A stretch of DNA of 64,000 nt, taken from contig JASNZW010000001.1 in assembly GCA_048499435.1 (NCBI GenBank), positions 434,001 through 498,000 on the forward strand, read 5' to 3'. The notes beneath the pieces were generated by a model, which saw nothing but the letters and a program-made list of their open reading frames with translations, was not told the origin of the DNA and ran no database searches. Numbering within the stretch: the first letter of the stretch is position 1; each line of letters begins with the position of its first letter. The position numbers and the translations under genes were made by a program. Positions 36,216 to 44,061 of this stretch are shown here, piece after piece. The stretch comes from DAOTWC01 sp048499435. Its GTDB lineage: Bacteria > Chloroflexota > Anaerolineae > Aggregatilineales > Phototrophicaceae.

Positions 36216-36354
36216 ACCCATCTCAGCCTGTCATGCACGCTTTCGCGCTGGCATGACCTGTGATCAGCGACAAACATGTCCAACGGACAACCGTTTATGC
36301 TGAGATGGGTTCGGTCATCCTGTAGGGATGACAGCGCCGCTGCGAGGCGACGCT
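36216..36354. repeat. Structured repeat A with two following hairpins
   Basis: A 95-base unit (36216-36310) closed by the perfect inverted pair ACCCATCTCAGC / GCTGAGATGGGT, enclosing GTCATGC/GCATGAC and TGTCC-AAC-GGACA hairpins. It is followed by TTCG and two adjacent hairpins: GTCATCC/GGATGAC (36314-36332) and AGCGCCGC-TGCGAG-GCGACGCT (36333-36354). Repeat B at 36490 has the same plan. It may function as single-stranded DNA (transfer or replication origin) or as RNA. Confidence 0.65.
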
Positions 36355-36489
36355 AAAGCGACGGACTATACACCCGATGGGTGGAGGGTCGCAAAGCGTA
36401 GGCATGGTCAATGATATTTGTGGTAAGGTAGAAAACACCATGAGGTTTGATGAAAATGCCTTCAGATAGTTGACACTTTAAAAATGTCG

Positions 36490-36656
36490 ACCCATCTCAG
36501 CCAGTCAGACACGCTCACGCGCTGTTGTGACCTGTGATCAGCGACAAACGTGTCCGACGGACAACCATTTGGCTGAGATGGGTTCGGCGTCCGCAGGACG
36601 CGGCGCTGCTGCGAGGCAGCGCCATCGGCGATAGCGCATCCGCGATGCACCTATCG
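36490..36656. repeat. Structured repeat B with following hairpins
   Basis: A 94-base unit (36490-36583) with the same closing 12-base pair as repeat A and a TGTCC-GAC-GGACA inner hairpin; most internal bases match A. It is followed by GCGTCC-GCA-GGACGC (36587-36601) and GGCGCTGC-TGCGAG-GCAGCGCC (36602-36623). The stems differ from those after A but still pair, while the TGCGAG loop is kept. A further hairpin CGATAG-GCATC/GATGC-CTATCG closes the cluster (36629-36656). Confidence 0.65.
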
Positions 36657-36777
36657 GCGCAGAGCGCACGGTCGGTCGGATCACAAGGTTGGTTGGAAAT
36701 AGGACAAGAGTGAGGGAGTTGCCAAAAAAGAGGCGATGCTCGTACAAGCACCGCCTCAGTCGGGGAGAATTGCGAGG

Positions 36778-37143
36778 TCAGAAGGGGATTTGCTCTTCCG
36801 GGGTGTCGTGGCTGTCGCCATTCTCGGCGCGATCCAGCAGGACGAGGCGGTTGGCATCGATGTCGAGGCTCGGTTGCGGCGTGCCGCCCTGATCCGTCCA
36901 GGCGCTCAGACGCAGCCATTCCGCCGTCACCTGCACCAGCGATCCCTTGCGCACGTACTGCGCCGCCACATCCGACAGCTTGTTCCAGCAGTTGACGCGC
37001 ACCCAGAGGGTCTGTTTCTCGCCGGCGCGGTTCTTGCGGCTGACGGCCACCGAAAACGCCGCGACGCTCTGTTCACCCACCTGACGCACCTGCGGATCGC
37101 TGCCCACAAAGCCGGTAATCTGCATGTTGACGCTGGTACCCAT
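36778..37143 (-). CDS. ssb: Single-stranded DNA-binding protein
   Basis: 121 aa. OB fold typical of SSB: MQITGFVGSDPQVRQVGEQSVAAFSVAVSRK, TLWVRVNCWNKLSDVAAQYVRKGSLVQV, and the acidic tip EEQIPF that binds partner proteins. Short for an SSB, with a 20-residue linker. Most likely the element's own copy protecting transferred or replicating single strands. It lies between structured repeats A/B and the palindrome cluster at 37.2 kb. Confidence 0.93.
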   Translation of the reverse strand: MGTSVNMQITGFVGSDPQVRQVGEQSVAAFSVAVSRKNRAGEKQTLWVRVNCWNKLSDVAAQYVRKGSLVQVTAEWLRLSAWTDQGGTPQPSLDIDANRLVLLDRAENGDSHDTPEEQIPF

Positions 37144-37721
37144 TGTATTTTCCTCCGCGCTGACGCGCTTGTGCTATCCATCGGCCCTGTGCCGATTTCT
37201 GACCAGACAAAAGCAGGCGCACCAGAGCAGCGGGTCACCTGAAAGGCGCTCGGCGTTTTCGGTGAGCGCAGCGGCGCAAGCCAGGAGAAAACGCCGAAAG
37301 CGACCCCGCATGCGGGGTTGACCTGCTGCTGCGCCTGCTAGCATGGTCAGAGACAAATCGGTACGCACGGGGTCGGATGGACAAAGCACGCAGCGGAGGA
37401 AGCGATGGTGTGCCAGACAGCAGATGACACAAGCGGCAGTCGTCCTGACATGTGTCAGGTGAGCATAGTCACGGCTCGGCAGCAGGTCAGCGCGACGAAC
37501 ACGAGAAAGCAATCTGGAGCTAGACCGCACAGGAACAGCGGATGAGCGGCGCTGTGGTCAGGTGGAGTGCAGTAACCAGGCGGATCGGCAGCGCAGGCAT
37601 GGGCAGGCATGACACAGTCGAAGCCAGCAGATGCCGCTATCTGTCCTGCATTGCGCGAGAGAAAGGCTCAGGCAGCGAGGAATGGGCATTTCTGGGCTGG
37701 AAACATCGGTAGAAGGGGCGA
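37144..37721. other. Palindrome-rich gap upstream of ssb
   Basis: Nested inverted repeats: AGCAGGCGC (37212-37220) with GCGCCTGCT (37331-37339); GGTCA (37233-37237) with TGACC (37319-37323); CGGCGTTTTC (37251-37260) with GAAAACGCCG (37287-37296); and a perfect 16-base palindrome ACCCCGCATGCGGGGT (37303-37318). The outer arms form one long cruciform of about 130 bases. It may be a single-strand origin or regulatory region for ssb. From 37340 to 37721 I see no gene or strong repeat. Confidence 0.5.
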
Positions 37722-38348
37722 TCAGCGGTCGCGTTCGTCGGGGAAGCAGATGGACTTGAAGTTGTAGAGCGCAGGCTGTTCGCTGTGTCGGATGCCTTCA
37801 TGGAACGCGCCAGTGATCCGATGCAGTCCGGATTGAAGTTTCTCGCGGATGTAATGCTCATTGCCGTGCAGCAGTAGCTGCACCGCCGCCTTCACGAGAT
37901 AGTCGGACGCGGCCAGCAAGTCATAGGCCATGCGTCCGCGCCAGCCATGCACGCCGTTGGCGCAGGACACCGCCGCTCTGAGCGTATCCAGCGTTTCATA
38001 TGCCTTCAGCAGAGCTTTGGCGGTGAGTTCAAAATCCTCAGCGCGGGTATCCCCCACCTGCTGATAGATCAGCAGATAATCGTAAATCGAATCCATCATC
38101 GGGATGGAAACGGCATTCTGCCCGCAGAGGGTCGCCAGCCTGAGCCAGGCCGTCTCATAGTGCGGATGTCCATTGAGACTCAAAGCCACATCGGTGATCG
38201 CGTTCATCATATCGGAAACACGACCGCTTTCACGATCAATGCGAAGATCAGCAGCAAGCATAACGGCGATAGCGCTGTACTGTTCGTTGTCGAACAGGCG
38301 GTTGTAGCGGTTGAGTGCGTGCTGCGTGACGGTATCAATTGTGTTCAT
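37722..38348 (-). CDS. Helical protein of unknown function
   Basis: 208 aa from ATG 38348 (GGAGAAATGG upstream); the frame extends further upstream without a start signal. All-helical by eye (YSAIAVMLAADLRIDRESGRV, MNAITDVALSLNGHPHYETAWLRLATL, YDLLAASDYLVKAAVQLLLHG), in style like TPR or RNA-binding island proteins. Downstream of a truncated gene in the same orientation. No family recognised. Confidence 0.6.
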   Translation of the reverse strand: MNTIDTVTQHALNRYNRLFDNEQYSAIAVMLAADLRIDRESGRVSDMMNAITDVALSLNGHPHYETAWLRLATLCGQNAVSIPMMDSIYDYLLIYQQVGDTRAEDFELTAKALLKAYETLDTLRAAVSCANGVHGWRGRMAYDLLAASDYLVKAAVQLLLHGNEHYIREKLQSGLHRITGAFHEGIRHSEQPALYNFKSICFPDERDR

Positions 38349-38412
38349 CAAACCATTTCTCCTGTTGGTATCCGTTCGAAACAAAAGCGCCTCAATGTGC
38401 TGAAACGCTGTC

Positions 38413-38764
38413 TTACATCGCCCAGCGGGCAAGCATTCGCAGTGTCCGGCTGTCGCTTGGAGCCTCAGTGATCTGTTCACAGAGAATGTGGATGGTCAAC
38501 TGTACCCGCCGGTAAAGCTGGTAATGGGCATCGTTATAGGGCAGCACCCATGTCCCGGAGGGGATTAGCGCTGCGCTGCGCCGCCCGCTGCCGCGTCGAT
38601 ACTGAACCGGAATAGAAAAAGGCACATCCCCTTCTGGCTTCCAGCCTGTGAGCTGCACCAGCGGCAAAAAGCGCTCGTCAGCGGGCAGCGTCCAATCGGC
38701 ACACAAGACGCCTGCAAAATGCGGTGCCAGGTAGAGGCGTTTCACCGACAGGCCGGTATCTGTT
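38413..38764 (-). pseudogene. C-terminal remnant of an unknown gene, cut by IS3 copy 2
   Basis: Open from the IS border at 38764 to the stop at 38413. Residues include GLSVKRLYLAPHFAGVLCADWTLPADERFLPL and VQLTIHILCEQITEAP. The front part is lost; it is not on the other side of the IS, where a plus-strand gene begins. Same orientation as the 208-aa gene that follows at 38348. Confidence 0.5.
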
Positions 38765-38798
38765 TGACCTAACCCCGATTCAACGGACGGCAAGAATG

Positions 38799-39653
38799 TC
38801 AGGGGCAAGCGAGTTGCTCGAACTCAGCAGGGCTGAGATAGCCCAAGGCTGAGTGCCGCCGCTGACGGTTGTACCATACCTCGATGTACTCGAAGATCGC
38901 TGCGCGTGCTGCCGCGCGGGTCGGAAACGGACGGTCGGCGCACTCGGTCTTCAGCGTTCCCCAGAAGCTCTCCTGCATGGCGTTGTCATAGCAGCGCCCG
39001 ACGTCACTCATGCTGAGGGTCACCTGGTCGTTCTCCAGCAGGCGCAGATAGTCGTCGCTGGTGTACTGGCTGCCCTGGTCAGAGTGATGCAAGCCGGGCG
39101 TGCCGCGCTGCCCCACCGCCAGCTTCCACGCGTCACAGACCAGTGTTTTGGTCTGGCGCTCACTCATTGACCAGCCGACAATCCGCCGCGAAAACACGTC
39201 CTGAATGCCTGCCAGATACAGCCATCCCTCGTGTGTCGGGATGTAGGTGATATCCGACAACCACTTTTCGTTGGGTCGCCTGGCCGTAAAATCGCCCGCC
39301 AGCACGTTCGGTGCACGTCGGTGTGTCTCGTCCCGCCGGGTGGTCGTCTTGAAGCGCCGCCGCCCTTTGGTCAATAAACCCGTCTCGCGCATCAGCCGCG
39401 CAATCCGCTGCTTGCCCACCCGTTCACCTTGTGCCCGTAGCTCCGCCTGAACACGCAGCACGCCATAAGTCTGTCGGCTCGCCTCATGAATGGCCCGGAT
39501 CCGCACGCTTAGCTCCTGGTTGGCTTGTGCACGGGGACTTGGTTTCCGCTTCAGCCAGTCGTAGAACCCGCTCACTGACACTTTGAGCACCGCACACAGC
39601 CGACGTAGGGGATATACTGTCCGCTGTTCGGCGATGAACCGGTAGCGGCTCAC
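38799..39653 (-). CDS. IS3 transposase OrfB, copy 2
   Basis: Protein identical to the one at 29245-30099 as far as I can compare, with the same DDE motifs (KWLSDITYIPT, HHSDQGSQYTSDDY, MQESFWGTLKTE). GTG start at 39653 overlaps the orfA stop. Confidence 0.92.
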   Translation of the reverse strand: MSRYRFIAEQRTVYPLRRLCAVLKVSVSGFYDWLKRKPSPRAQANQELSVRIRAIHEASRQTYGVLRVQAELRAQGERVGKQRIARLMRETGLLTKGRRRFKTTTRRDETHRRAPNVLAGDFTARRPNEKWLSDITYIPTHEGWLYLAGIQDVFSRRIVGWSMSERQTKTLVCDAWKLAVGQRGTPGLHHSDQGSQYTSDDYLRLLENDQVTLSMSDVGRCYDNAMQESFWGTLKTECADRPFPTRAAARAAIFEYIEVWYNRQRRHSALGYLSPAEFEQLACP

Positions 39654-39937
39654 GACTCCCTCCGCGAGAACACCTGAATGGCTTTTTTTAGGATATCCCG
39701 CTCCTGCTTGACGATCTCCAGCTCGCGCTTCAACCGCCGCAGTTCCGCTTGCTCCGCCCGCGCTTCGCTCGGTTCCAGCCGTTCGTCCTGCACCCGGTAG
39801 CGCTGCTGCCACTTGTAGATCAGTCCTGGCGTCAGATCCAGGTCGCGTTCGATCTGCGCAATCGTCCGCGTCTTCTCCGCCACCATCGCCAATACGTCCC
39901 GCTTGAACTCCTCGGTGTACTTCTTGTAGCGTCCCAT
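39650..39937 (-). CDS. IS3 transposase OrfA, copy 2
   Basis: Identical protein to the one at 28961-29248, with the A7 slippery site at 39689-39683 in the same phase for -1 frameshifting into OrfB. Confidence 0.92.
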   Translation of the reverse strand: MGRYKKYTEEFKRDVLAMVAEKTRTIAQIERDLDLTPGLIYKWQQRYRVQDERLEPSEARAEQAELRRLKRELEIVKQERDILKKAIQVFSRRES

Positions 39938-40000
39938 CGTCCTCTCCTTACGCTCAGTCTAACGGACATTTTCTCCGTCCGCTAAACTGGGGTAAGGTCA

Positions 40001-40683
40001 TATCCGCGACATTCACCGGAGAATTGGCTACCTGGCGTAACAGTTATGAAGAGCCATTGGAGGCGCTAGCCCGAAACTTCCTTGACCTTCAGACCGGCGC
40101 ATGTCGTTATGATGTTACAGATGAAGGGTATCTCTGCACTTACGAGCAGTATATCGGTTGGTCGACGGGTATTGAGTTTTGGTATCGTTATATTGTCAAC
40201 GAGGAACAACAAAAAGTGCGAGTACGTCTAGAGAAGATATTAGGTCTAGAAGTCGCGTTCATTAAAGAAGTTCTTTTACGTATTCCGAAACCAGTTGACG
40301 CAGTAACGATGCATAAGGCGATAGAGGTCAGGGGACTTTACGACTACGATGGATTCATAAGAGAAGGCACAGAGAATATCACTAATGGATTGCCTTCAAA
40401 TCTCACGACGTGGCGAAGCGGGCAAGGGCCTGATGTCCCATCTACATGGGGGAATACTGTTTTGGAGACAGGAACTACTCATTGGACACCGACATCGGAG
40501 CATTATGTACCTCTCATAGTTCATATCTTCCCAAACAACACAGGCGCAAGTATTAGTTCTCCGCCGAATACGACTACAACTAGGGACGGTCAAAACGTAG
40601 TCTGCACCTATTTAGCCGTTGTGACAACAACGGAGGGGCGTCTTCAGAATTTGAGTTCCTGTTCAGTGGATCGAGGAGAATAA
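40001..40683 (+). pseudogene. N-terminally truncated gene of unknown function
   Basis: The frame is open from the IS border (ISATFTGELATWRNSYEEPLEALARNF...) to the stop at 40683; a TTG at 40024 is the only weak start. It is AT-rich compared with the right part of the window. Segments include CRYDVTDEGYLCTYEQYIGWSTGIEFWYRYIV and VPLIVHIFPNN; no family recognised. The next gene follows four bases after the stop, so it was co-transcribed with the TolB-like protein. Confidence 0.5.
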
Positions 40684-40687
40684 TTAG

Positions 40688-42889
40688 GTGAAACAAAGGC
40701 TGGCAATTTTAATTGTGTGTGTATTAACAACAATCAACCTTGGTTCAACGAGCGCAGAACAAAGGCTGAGTGGCATACTTGTGTACTCAGCTAACACTGA
40801 GCAGGGCGCACGGATAATGCTTTATGACCTTGCGTCTCGCGCCGAAACGGCATTAACGGACGGCTTGTATTCCGACTTTGATCCTGTATTGTCGCCATCG
40901 CATGATCGCATTGCGTTTGTCTCTGATCGTGATGGAAACTTTAACATCTATGTAATTAATACTGATGGAACAGGACTAAATCGTGTGACAAATGGGTCAT
41001 ACGAAAACTTTGCTCCCGCCTGGTCTATAGACGGAACACAAATTGCATACACATCGAACCCAGGCCTACTTAGCAGCATACCTAATATCTATATTGTTGA
41101 TGCTGATGGTACGAACAATGTGCAGTTGACGAGCGATGGAGGTTCAGATCCCGATTGGGCACCGGATGGAACCCGAATTGCTTTCCAATCATATCGTGAT
41201 AACGATGAGAATCACATCTATACCATCAATGTAGATGGTACTAACCTCAGGCAATTAACATTTGGTCCTGTTTTCGGCTATTATCCTCAATGGTCACCGG
41301 ATGGAGACAAAATTGCATTTCGCGGCCAATCCGAGGATTTCTTCTACGTAAATGTAAACGCTAGTGGAGATGTTCAGCAAATTACCAATGAAGCAGATAC
41401 TGGTCCATTTGGCTGGCTAGATAGCGAATCTATTCTATATATGATCCCCGGAGCGTTGGATCAGAACATACTTGTGTTCATTAAGCTCGATGGAACACAA
41501 CGAACTGAGATAGAACTTCCCTTCCTGCGAGATATTGTTGAACTGAGTTTATCAGGCGTGGAAACGATAGCGCCCGCCGCCAATGCCGGCCCCAACCAGA
41601 CGGTGACCGACAGCGACGGCAGCGGCGGCGAGAGTGTGACTCTCGATGGCTCGGCCAGCAGCGACAGCGACGGCACAATTGTGAGCTACTCATGGAGTGA
41701 AGGGGGTGTCGAAATCGCCACCGGCGTCACGCCGACGGTCGATCTAGCGGTCGGCGTGCACACCATCACGCTCACGGTCACCGACGACGACGGCGCGACC
41801 GGCTCGGACGAGGTCGTCATCACGGTCAGCCCGCCGGCGGCCAGCGCCACCCTCACCTTCCAGGTGGCTGCCGCCGCGGATGATGTCAACGAGGACGGGA
41901 GCGCCTTCACGCCCGCCGATCCGCTGATCTGGATCGGCACCGGCGCCTCGGCCAGCGGCAGCTACACCGGCCTGCGCTTCACCGGCGTTGCCATCCCGCC
42001 CGGCGCCACCATCGCCGCCGCTTACGTCGAATTCCACAATCCGCAGCCGGCGTGGATCACCATCGGCCTGGAACTGGCGGCTGAGGCTGCCGACGACAGC
42101 GCCGCCTTCAGCAGCAGTCGTCCGTCGCAGCGCCCGCTGACCGTCGAGCGCGTCCAGCACAACTCCGACCTGCACTGGCAGGGTGGCGACTGGCACGCGC
42201 TCGACGACATCAGCGCCGTGCTGCAAGAAGTGGTGGATCGTCCCGGCTGGCACAGCGGCAGCAGCCTGTCCGTGATCCTGCACGGCACTGACAGTCCGTT
42301 CGGGCGCAAGTATGTGTCCAGTTACGAAAGCGACCCGGCGCACGCGCCGCGCCTGGTGGTGCGGCTGCTTGATCCGGCCAGCGTGGAAACGCCGCTTTAC
42401 CGCGTCAACGCCGGCGGGCCAGCGCTCGACACGGCTGCCGGCGCCTGGATCGCTGACGATCCCGCCTCAGGCTATGTCAACACCGGCGTGGCAGGCGTCA
42501 GCGCCGCCGGCATCCGCCTGACCCATCCATCCGTGCCTGTATACACCCCAATGGCCGTATTCCAAAGTGAGCGCTGGGATGAAGCGGCCAGCCCAGAGTT
42601 GCAGTGGAATTTCCCGGTGAGCAACGGCAGCTATGAGGTGCGGCTGTACTTCGCCGAGACGTGGGATGGCGCGTTCTTCACCGGCGGGCGCAGGTTCGAT
42701 GTGTGGATCGAGGGCGCGCTGGTGCTGGATGACTACGACGTGTTTGCCGATGTCGGCGCCAACACCGGCGTGGTCAAAACGTTCACCACGACGGTCAGCG
42801 ACGGCGCGCTGACGATTGACTTCGGCCATGTGGTGGATGACCCATCCATCAAGGGAATTGAGGTTTTCGCCCTGAATGGGACGAACTGA
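40688..42889 (+). CDS. Secreted TolB-type propeller / PKD / malectin-like fusion protein
   Basis: 733 aa from GTG 40688 (GAGGAGA upstream). A signal peptide (residues 1-23) is followed by TolB/WD40-like propeller repeats (about 25-270: FDPVLSPSHDRIAFVSDRDGNFNIYVINTDGT and similar). A PKD domain follows (about 295-378: ANAGPNQTVTDSDGS...VTDDDGATGSDEVVITV), then a beta-rich region (about 380-560) and a malectin-like carbohydrate-binding domain at the end (YRVNAGGPA...YEVRLYFAETW...DVFADVG). Base composition and codon use change abruptly near 41565: AT-rich propeller before, GC-rich domains after. It is probably a recombinant gene. Extracellular binding role inferred from domains. Confidence 0.8.
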   Translation: MKQRLAILIVCVLTTINLGSTSAEQRLSGILVYSANTEQGARIMLYDLASRAETALTDGLYSDFDPVLSPSHDRIAFVSDRDGNFNIYVINTDGTGLNRVTNGSYENFAPAWSIDGTQIAYTSNPGLLSSIPNIYIVDADGTNNVQLTSDGGSDPDWAPDGTRIAFQSYRDNDENHIYTINVDGTNLRQLTFGPVFGYYPQWSPDGDKIAFRGQSEDFFYVNVNASGDVQQITNEADTGPFGWLDSESILYMIPGALDQNILVFIKLDGTQRTEIELPFLRDIVELSLSGVETIAPAANAGPNQTVTDSDGSGGESVTLDGSASSDSDGTIVSYSWSEGGVEIATGVTPTVDLAVGVHTITLTVTDDDGATGSDEVVITVSPPAASATLTFQVAAAADDVNEDGSAFTPADPLIWIGTGASASGSYTGLRFTGVAIPPGATIAAAYVEFHNPQPAWITIGLELAAEAADDSAAFSSSRPSQRPLTVERVQHNSDLHWQGGDWHALDDISAVLQEVVDRPGWHSGSSLSVILHGTDSPFGRKYVSSYESDPAHAPRLVVRLLDPASVETPLYRVNAGGPALDTAAGAWIADDPASGYVNTGVAGVSAAGIRLTHPSVPVYTPMAVFQSERWDEAASPELQWNFPVSNGSYEVRLYFAETWDGAFFTGGRRFDVWIEGALVLDDYDVFADVGANTGVVKTFTTTVSDGALTIDFGHVVDDPSIKGIEVFALNGTN

Positions 42890-42906
42890 CCGCATATGTT
42901 GAGACC

Positions 42907-42945
42907 AGCCGCGCCCCTGGCAGCCAGATCGTCAGGGGCGCGGCT
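42907..42945. terminator. Bidirectional terminator between convergent genes
   Basis: Perfect 13-base inverted repeat AGCCGCGCCCCTG / CAGGGGCGCGGCT with a 13-base loop, placed between the stops at 42889 (+) and 42982 (-). T-runs are poor, so termination efficiency is uncertain. Confidence 0.6.
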
Positions 42946-42981
42946 TAGGCCGGTGGCTATTTCCTCTCCGCTGTGCTGCGC

Positions 42982-43968
42982 TTACTCCAGCATTGCTTTT
43001 ATCCAGCTTTGTGTCGCTGCATGTCCAGCCAGCAGATAGAACTCGTTCACATCCTTGCCCTGCGGAACCCGGATCAACTGTGTGGCCTGCGACAACCCGG
43101 CGATCTGCGCGGCGGCCCCGCGTCCTGCGTCATCGTCATCCATGCGGATGAGGATGCGCGGCGCAGCAATCAGCTTCCGGAACCAGCGCGGCTGGATGCG
43201 CCGGTTGGCCGCGCTGCCAATCGCTGCCGCTGACACCAGCCCTTCGCCTGCCTGCCGGACGATCAGCGCGTCGAACTCACCCTCGGTGAGCAGCAGTGGT
43301 ACGCCGGGCGCGATCTCATCCGCCAGATACAACCCGCCGCTGATGCTGCCACCGCTCACCTGCTGGTAGCGGCGCTCGCCGGCAGCCCGCCGCACCTTGA
43401 TCCCCCAAAGCGCGTGGTCGGCAAACCACGGGATGGTGATGCCGCACGGCACGCGCAACCCTTCGTAGGTCGCCCACTCGCGGTGATCGCCGGGGATGTA
43501 ACCCAGCCTGGCATCCACAATAGTTTTCTCAGACAGTCCCCGTGTTTCCTCCAAGTAGCGCCAGGCGCGTCGCCCTGCTTTGCTCCACAGCGTGTCCATC
43601 GCCCGCACTGCGATCTGCCGGGCGGCGCGCTGCCAGTCAGCGGCGGGCGGCTCAACAGATATCTGACGAGGTTGACCGGTGACCGGCGTCCGGTGCGGAA
43701 GATCACCATCAGCCAATCGCTGGCACGCTTCCTGAAAGGTCAGGCCGTGATAGATCTGCAACCAGGCGATGGCGTCGCCGCCGCGACAGCACTTGCCAAA
43801 GCAGCGCCAGTGGTCGGCGTAAACCACCAGTGAATAGCCGTTCTGTTCCTGGTGCAGCGGACATTTGTACGTGCTGTAGGCGCTGCTGCGATACTTCGGC
43901 TTACCCAGGTCTCGCTCGACCAACGTCCGGCAGTCAATCCCGTGCTTAATGTGCTCTGCGTCAATCAT
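42982..43968 (-). CDS. DnaG-like primase (CHC2 zinc finger + Toprim)
   Basis: 328 aa from ATG 43968 (GGAG eight bases upstream; an ATG at 44025 is also in frame). A CHC2-type finger at about residues 36-60 (CPLH...CFGKCC) and Toprim motifs LTEGEFDAL (about 227-235) and RMDDDDAGRG (about 275-284). Lacks the helicase-interacting C-terminal domain of chromosomal DnaG, as usual for plasmid or phage primases. It follows the DUF3987-type gene on the minus strand with a 93-base gap. Confidence 0.85.
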   Translation of the reverse strand: MIDAEHIKHGIDCRTLVERDLGKPKYRSSAYSTYKCPLHQEQNGYSLVVYADHWRCFGKCCRGGDAIAWLQIYHGLTFQEACQRLADGDLPHRTPVTGQPRQISVEPPAADWQRAARQIAVRAMDTLWSKAGRRAWRYLEETRGLSEKTIVDARLGYIPGDHREWATYEGLRVPCGITIPWFADHALWGIKVRRAAGERRYQQVSGGSISGGLYLADEIAPGVPLLLTEGEFDALIVRQAGEGLVSAAAIGSAANRRIQPRWFRKLIAAPRILIRMDDDDAGRGAAAQIAGLSQATQLIRVPQGKDVNEFYLLAGHAATQSWIKAMLE

Positions 43969-44061
43969 GATCTTCGCTCCAGTTTCGAATTGTGGCAGCG
44001 GCAATGCCAGTTGCCGAAATGACACAATGTGTCAATCTGTCAAAGTCGCTGCCAGAATGCA

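Larger units (their letters stand above)
38765..40000 (-). mobile_element. IS3-family insertion sequence, copy 2 (1236 bp, inverted)
   Basis: Same length, ends and encoded proteins as copy 1 (28898-30133), in opposite orientation. Unlike copy 1 there is no target duplication: left flank ends GTT, right flank begins TAT. Both neighbouring genes are truncated at the element. This points to a deletion or recombination through the IS rather than a simple insertion. Confidence 0.92.

Noticed and set aside
36216..36583. CRISPR array
   Set aside because: Only two long, structured units with unequal neighbours; no regular spacers and no cas genes.
36462..36919. Small open frames over the structured repeats
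   Set aside because: Their sequence is explained by the inverted repeats, and no start signals or domains were seen.
28898..40000. Simple inversion between the two IS3 copies as explanation for the missing target duplication
   Set aside because: Swapping the flanks does not produce matching duplications (GAA with AAC, TTC with TAT), and copy 1 already has a proper one, so a deletion at copy 2 is simpler.
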